64,000 nt of DNA from positions 111,870 to 175,869 of the forward strand of contig JAGFNK010000054.1 in assembly GCA_025769875.1 (NCBI GenBank). The letters run 5' to 3'. The position numbers were made by a program, and so were the translations under genes. The notes beneath the pieces are model-generated. The model was not told the DNA's origin, searched no databases, and saw nothing but the letters and a program-made list of their open reading frames with translations. Shown in pieces: positions 59,501 to 64,000 of this stretch. Every line of letters starts with the position of its first letter. The first letter of the stretch is position 1. The stretch is from Russula earlei. Its lineage: Eukaryota; Basidiomycota; Agaricomycetes; Russulales; Russulaceae.

Positions 59501-59760
59501 TTTCTTCTTCATCAACTTGAGCAGTTTGCTGATGCACTGCTTGTGGCTTTCTAGCTATTCTTGGCTGTCCCCTGTGGCTATTCCAAAGTCATCCAGATAG
59601 TTGACAGTGTACTGTCCACTTGTTCATGTGATTTGGTCCAGATGCTCCTCTGTCTTTGACTCCCTTTACCATTCTGGAGCATTGCCACACATTCTATATC
59701 AATCCTTTTGCTAATAGGCTTAGCTACCTGCAATTTGCATAATAATGACAGTTGTTGCAA
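56525..59760 (-). pseudogene. Ty3/Gypsy chromovirus pol, decayed and split by LTR Y3
   Basis: In minus-strand order: RT active-site stretch near 59600 (NYLDDFGIATGDS, the YxDD box); RT thumb (QFMVQKLTMLGWDIDEGKMK); RNase H with VDASNYAIGAVLFQ, LIGYFSAALKQAEKNY and VVVYTDHANLLHY; integrase with AKHQGRARNKADTLSRRP-like linker, TVSMDFVVKLPKSKGYDSIL, VTDHD and the TYHPQTDGQSERMNQ segment; then, across insertion Y3, the chromodomain LEYPAWWEGYSEAHDSWEP and NIKVSRLIEKY. Stops and frame changes occur at several points (for example after HANLLHY and near 58119-58331), so it cannot be active. The chromodomain places it among chromoviruses. Confidence 0.88.
56870..57707 (+). mobile_element. Solo LTR Y3 in gypsy integrase (TACCC duplication)
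   Basis: 828 bp (56875-57702), TGTTACGAACCAAGGCC to CGTGTCTTGACA, flanked by TACCC at 56870-56874 and 57703-57707. It splits the gypsy integrase C-terminus between FRPYQKGERV and WLDSTNLKMTHP, which read continuously once it is removed. Confidence 0.93.
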
Positions 59761-60907
59761 GACTATTGAAAGTTACTTATATATTGCTAGTTCCAACATG
59801 GTATTATTGCACATTAGTGTGCACTAGTGCACTTAGTGTTGGTTACTCACTACTGATAGTTCAATTTTGTTACCAAAGAGTACATCTGCCTGACCCCCCA
59901 GATTGATTGGGCATTACTTGCCAGGCTTCTGACAGTTATTGATGTTATTGACACTTATCTTCCCTGTCCCCCAATTGATTGGCTGTCTACTGACACTTAT
60001 TTGGCACTTATTACTCCTTATCATGCATTATCTTTGACTTACTTTGCATTACTCTTGCTAGCATGGGAGGTTTTTCCTGATGTAGGCAACCTACAGTATA
60101 TTGCTACATAGTGCTTGTAGCAATAACATTATTTTCTGATGAGGATTACTGATGCAGGTTAGATAACTAACCAATACAGTCATTTATACACAAGACTGAG
60201 CTATAATTCTACAGCTCCAACATGATCTCTGTGGCTGTAGATGTTTGTATGGACACAAAAGGGGGATGTGGGTCATATCTGGTGCACTGGCAAGTGGCCG
60301 AGGAGTCTGTCTGTGGTGGATTTCACTCCACCAGAGGCCATGATGTGCAAAGGGCCTTCATGGTGTGATGTGCTACACCTCTCAGATCCAAAAGGACCAA
60401 AAACCAATTTTTGGAAAACCCCCCTTCATGGGGGGACTTTACTCAGTTGACAGGTGAACTTGATCACACAGCAGGATCAGAAGCCACAGATCACACAAAG
60501 TTAAAAGGCTAAAAACCCAATGTTCTCCCCAATCACCTCACATCCTTAATTGTGAGCAAGAGTGTCTCAAGGACACAGTGGAGCTCATGAGATGCAAGCT
60601 CAATTGATGCCTTGGCCAAAGGTTGTAGAGGCAAAGATTATCTCATAAGTCTTGGTATCATCTTAGCAACCCATGATACACATTTATGAACAGCCTACAC
60701 AAAAAATGTATTTAGAGAGGCTCAAATGAGCCAAATAAGAGTAGTGCATTCATGTTTGTTGCTCCCCTGAGCAACCCTTCCTGTGTGACATTTCCAATCT
60801 GCCATCCTGCATGCTGATTGCCACACCCTCAGGCTTTCCCTCTTTTGTCCCTTTTACAAGGTTAAGGGCCCTGAGCCTGCCTAGTAAAATCAATATGCAC
60901 CCCCTAT
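59761..60907. other. Transposon-block DNA, no gene supported
   Basis: Non-coding in both strands as far as I can tell; CA/TG-rich composition like its neighbours. It may hold the lost 5' part of the gypsy element (plus-strand right side) or the leader of the Copia gag that follows. Confidence 0.35.
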
Positions 60908-61714
60908 TTGATGGATTCAGCACTCACCTTGTACCACCTGAGTGTCATGAACAACAACTTCAGGAACCCCATCACAAAATTGGCAGCAGATGGGTCCAAC
61001 TGGGTCACCTACCATGATCAAATGTCATGGGCATTGAATGCCCATGGTATGGAGGAACATCTCACCTCCATAATACTCACCAAGGTGTACAAAGATGCTG
61101 GAACCATAGGGAGCCTGACTCCCAAAGCTCATTGGGTCATCAATGAGGCTGTGGTCAAGCAGATGATCACAGTATCTGTCCCTGATACTGTGTTCAACCA
61201 CATCAAGGGTGGTACCTCTGTGAAGGCCATCTGGGATGAGTTGAAAGCCATTTTTGAAGAGAGATATAGGAATCTATTAGTGGATCTGGGCAGGAAGCTT
61301 CAGAACATGAGATGTGTGGAAGAAGATGATGTCCACACTCACTTCAATAGGCTTGCCAAGATGTGTGAGCAACTTGCTGCGATGGGGGAGGCCATCACTG
61401 ACAACACCTACGCCAATATCTTGATGGGATCCCTACCAGAATCCTATGATAATGCCCTTAATTTGATTTCCACAGCTGCTGACATTGCTGGCAAAGATAT
61501 CACCCCTGTGTCTGTAACTTGCCTCATTACAGATGAGCATGACAAATGCATGCTATGAAAAAGCAAGTTAGCACAAGAAAATGATGAGGCATTTGCTGTA
61601 AAAACTTACAAAAGGCCAAAATGTGATGTTGAATGCTTCAACTGTCATAAAAAGGGGCATATGAAGGCTGACTGCTGGGCAAAGGGTGGCAGGAAAGAAG
61701 GCCAAGGGCCAAGA
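60908..61714 (+). pseudogene. Ty1/Copia gag with one in-frame stop, truncated by an LTR
   Basis: One frame reads ITKLAADGSNWVTYHDQM, VSVPDTVFNHIKGGTSVKAI, WDELKAIFEERYRNLLVD, RCVEEDDVHTHFNRLAKMCE and ANILMGSLPESYDNALNLIS, the UBN2-type Copia gag fold. It meets TGA at 61556-61558 and continues in the same frame to the zinc knuckle CFNCHKKGHMKADCW. The frame then runs into the left end of the LTR at 61715, so no protease or pol follows. The single stop could be a point mutation. Confidence 0.8.
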
Positions 61715-62194
61715 TGTTGAGATCAGCACTGGCCTGAGCCCCAGGTGCGTTGTGATGCAATCACAACTCTGATGCGTTGATGCATTGGATCACCTGGACC
61801 GGGCATTACTGGCTTCAGCTCATATGCTGCAGCACATGTTAGAGACATTAATTAGATGATTTTGGACAATCAGTAGCTAGTCACCACTGATCCTTGGACA
61901 TACTTAGTGATCCATAATGGTAGTCAGCTGCACTGCACTTAGTGGTGGTCTGAGGTACTTAAGAATGCCACAAAGCACATAGATCACTTCAGTTTTTGTA
62001 TCAACTAAACTGAAGTGAGTACTTAGTCTATGATATCTTATCGCTCTGTACTGATAATGCATTGTAGCTATTGTCTGATAGGTACATTATTTATATCAGT
62101 TTTGTATCAACTAAACTGAACTATTGTCTGATAGATCTGCCTGCGATCTTATCATCTGCTGCTATCTAATCACACACACTGCGCATTTTCAACA
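61715..62194 (+). repeat. 5' LTR of a Copia element (480 bp)
   Basis: Begins TGTTGAGATCAG and ends CATTTTCAACA, so the termini are the perfect inverted repeat TGTTGA/TCAACA. It is followed at 62195-62206 by GGTTATGGGCCC, the initiator tRNA-Met type primer-binding site. An internal phrase, TGTATCAACTAAACTGAA, occurs twice (about 61997 and 62106). Confidence 0.75.
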
Positions 62195-62206
62195 GGTTAT
62201 GGGCCC
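62195..62206 (+). other. Primer-binding site, initiator tRNA-Met type
   Basis: GGTTATGGGCCC directly after the 480-bp LTR, the same motif as at 44291 and 46266. Confidence 0.7.
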
Positions 62207-62442
62207 TGCCCATATCTAAAGTCCACAGAGATCACCACACATGTTTATTCCTATAACACCTCCCTTTCCCACAAACCTCTGTTATCAGACGACATCTTAC
62301 TCCCTTGGTCCCTGGAGCCAAAGGATTGACACACGCGCAGTTACATCACACGTCAAAGATACTGATTGATCTCTAATTGATCTGGCTATAATTGCTCCGC
62401 TGGTCCAGATTGGCAATTCTCCCTATTACCTAACATTTCCAA

Positions 62443-64000
62443 ATGACACTCCCCCCCATCTTTATGCAACCTGCCGGGATCTCAATGGAGATCTTGGGTG
62501 CAGCTAATTGGCCACTTTGGTCAAAGCGCTTTGAAGCTATCACCAAAATGAATGGCTTCAATCGTCACTTAACTGACACCAAACCTTCTGGTGATGCCAA
62601 CTGGGATGCTGAAGAATTGGCACTAGAAGGCATCTTTGATCTCTACATTCAGCCGGACATAATAGTCCAGATAAGTGATGCCAAATTCAGCACTTGCAAA
62701 CTCAAGTGGGACGAACTCAAACACATCAGCAGTGGCATTGGATCTATGTCCGCATTCAACACATGGACTGCACTCTCTGCTACATCCTTGGATGACACAA
62801 GTCCGATGATCCTGCCACTACAGAAACTAAATGATGTGCAAATCAATCTCCAAAACAACAAATACATCATTCCTGATGGCCTCTACAGTCTTATCATTCT
62901 CCGAGCTTTACCCAAAGCTTACTCAGGTCTAGCGCAAACTATCTTAGCCGGTGGCAATCCCACTGATCTTAATCCCCAGATGATCCAAGATCAAATCCTC
63001 AATGAGGAAAGTCGCCGGGCCGGTTCCTCTGCGTCTCTTAACAAAGTTGCTCCAGTCAAAAAGGACAAAGACAAGCCCAAAATAAAATGCTATTATTGTC
63101 AGAAACTTGAAACACAAGTCTTTGGAGTGCAGAAAGAAGGAAAAGGATGAGGAGGAGAAGGTGAAGAAAGAGTTGGAGACCAGTGCAGGAACTAACAGAA
63201 AGGTCAATGCACACATAGTAGAGACTAGCGCTACTATTACAGAGGTCTTGGATGATGGAAATGAGATTCGAATTTCCCTTTACACAGTGGCTAGATCCCA
63301 CTGGATGATTGACTCTGGAGCAACCCATCATATTAGTCTGCTCCGGACCAACTTCGTCACCTACACTCCGGCCTCCAGGTCAGTCAATCTTGGAGGTCAC
63401 ACAATCATCAAGCAGATGGGACCGGATCAGTGTCTGTCCTACCGCCTGGAGGAAATGGAGATATTCAATTGACCCTCACAGATGTTATGCATGTTCCGGA
63501 GGCTGACGCACGTTACTTCTCAGTCAGCACCGCTGCTCCGGAAGGGGGGACACATCACATTTACTCAAAAGGAGTGTCAAATCTACATCAAAGATCGGAA
63601 GATTGCACAAGGATACCTGGAGCACAATCTATTCTATGTTGATTTCTCATCTCCAGCTCTCCATGCGCAATCAGGTGTATTACCACTTCACTTCTGGCAT
63701 CAGCACATGGGACATATGTCCCACCACGTGTTAATCACTCACAGCAATTCAATTAATGGAATCTCGCTTAACCCCAAGGATCGGGATCACTCCCCTTGCT
63801 AGGGCTGTGAAACTCGGCAAACAGACGCGACTACCTTTCTTGGCCTCCCTAAGTGATCGGATCATCGGCTACAAATCATCCATACTGACTTAGCGTGGTC
63901 CGATGCAGGTCCAGTATGATGAGGCGCCAACTAGGGCAATGTTCATTGATGACTACTCTCGCTATGGAGTAGTGTACTTCCTCAAATCTAAGGATCAGTG
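62443..64000 (+). pseudogene. Ty1/Copia gag-pol, frameshifted, running off the window
   Basis: The gag frame starts at 62443 (MTLPPIFMQPAGISMEILGA) with NWPLWSKRFEAITKMNGF, LALEGIFDLYIQPDI and LIILRALPKAYSGLAQTI. A zinc knuckle begins CYYCQK but the frame changes near 63105; the other frame supplies HKSLECRKK. Protease follows with SHWMIDSGATHHIS (catalytic Asp in D-S-G). Another shift near 63420-63480 leads to DVMHVPEADARYFSVS, then the GAG-pre-integrase stretch LPLHFWHQHMGHMSHH (integrase HHCC zinc site). The start of the integrase core (IIHTDLAW, first catalytic Asp) lies near 63875 after further stops. At least three lesions, so inactive; the rest of pol and the 3' LTR lie beyond 64000. 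Confidence 0.85.

Overview
The window looks like nuclear DNA of a filamentous basidiomycete, most likely an agaricomycete. Genes carry many short introns (about 48-120 bp, GT-AG, some very small exons). Intergenic DNA is full of homopolymer and pyrimidine/purine tracts. The protein set is typical fungal housekeeping, meiotic and signalling genes. Species cannot be named from the sequence alone. I recognised no rRNA, tRNA or CRISPR.

Layout. 0-4.2 kb: low-complexity intergenic DNA. 4.2-6.1 kb (+): a Pcl/Pho80-type cyclin. 6.1-10.2 kb: intergenic, simple-sequence rich. 10.2-10.9 kb (-): a small glycine-rich membrane protein, divergent from a large, intron-dense SPO22/ZIP4 meiotic gene (11.05-15.88 kb, +), with a 198-bp shared promoter carrying a 10-bp inverted repeat. 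16.05-18.23 kb (-): UTP18, convergent with SPO22 and with an apparent one-base frameshift near its start. 18.7-19.4 kb (-): a doubtful unknown gene. 23.76-25.46 kb (+): a Galpha gene whose conserved C-terminus can only be read through a one-nucleotide exon. 27.9-30.3 kb (-): MDV1-type mitochondrial fission WD40 protein, followed 70 bp upstream on the same strand by an unknown membrane protein (30.3-31.6 kb). 31.75-32.61 kb (+): p23/SBA1. 32.86-34.11 kb (-): HAD glycerol-3-phosphatase-like enzyme. 35.05-35.98 kb (-): VPS28. 37.65-38.58 kb (+): a secreted protein. 40.25-41.75 kb (-): FAD monooxygenase.

From 44.1 kb to the right edge the window is transposon territory: a 3.7-kb non-autonomous LTR element with 150-bp LTRs and a CCGTT target duplication; remnants of a SWIM-zinc-finger transposase; two families of solo LTRs (called X, about 963 bp, and Y, about 828 bp here) nested in each other and in a broken gag gene, each copy with a perfect 5-bp target duplication; a decayed Ty3/Gypsy chromovirus pol; and two decayed Ty1/Copia gag/pol regions, the last running off the window. 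The primer-binding site GGTTATGGGCCC, complementary to the anticodon arm of initiator tRNA-Met, recurs four times and ties the Copia-like pieces together.

The genes do not form one pathway; they are independent cellular functions (cell cycle, meiosis, ribosome biogenesis, G-protein signalling, mitochondrial division, Hsp90 co-chaperone, glycerol metabolism, ESCRT-I) beside a repeat block. Gene models below were derived by reading splice sites by eye; where the reading frame closed exactly this is stated.
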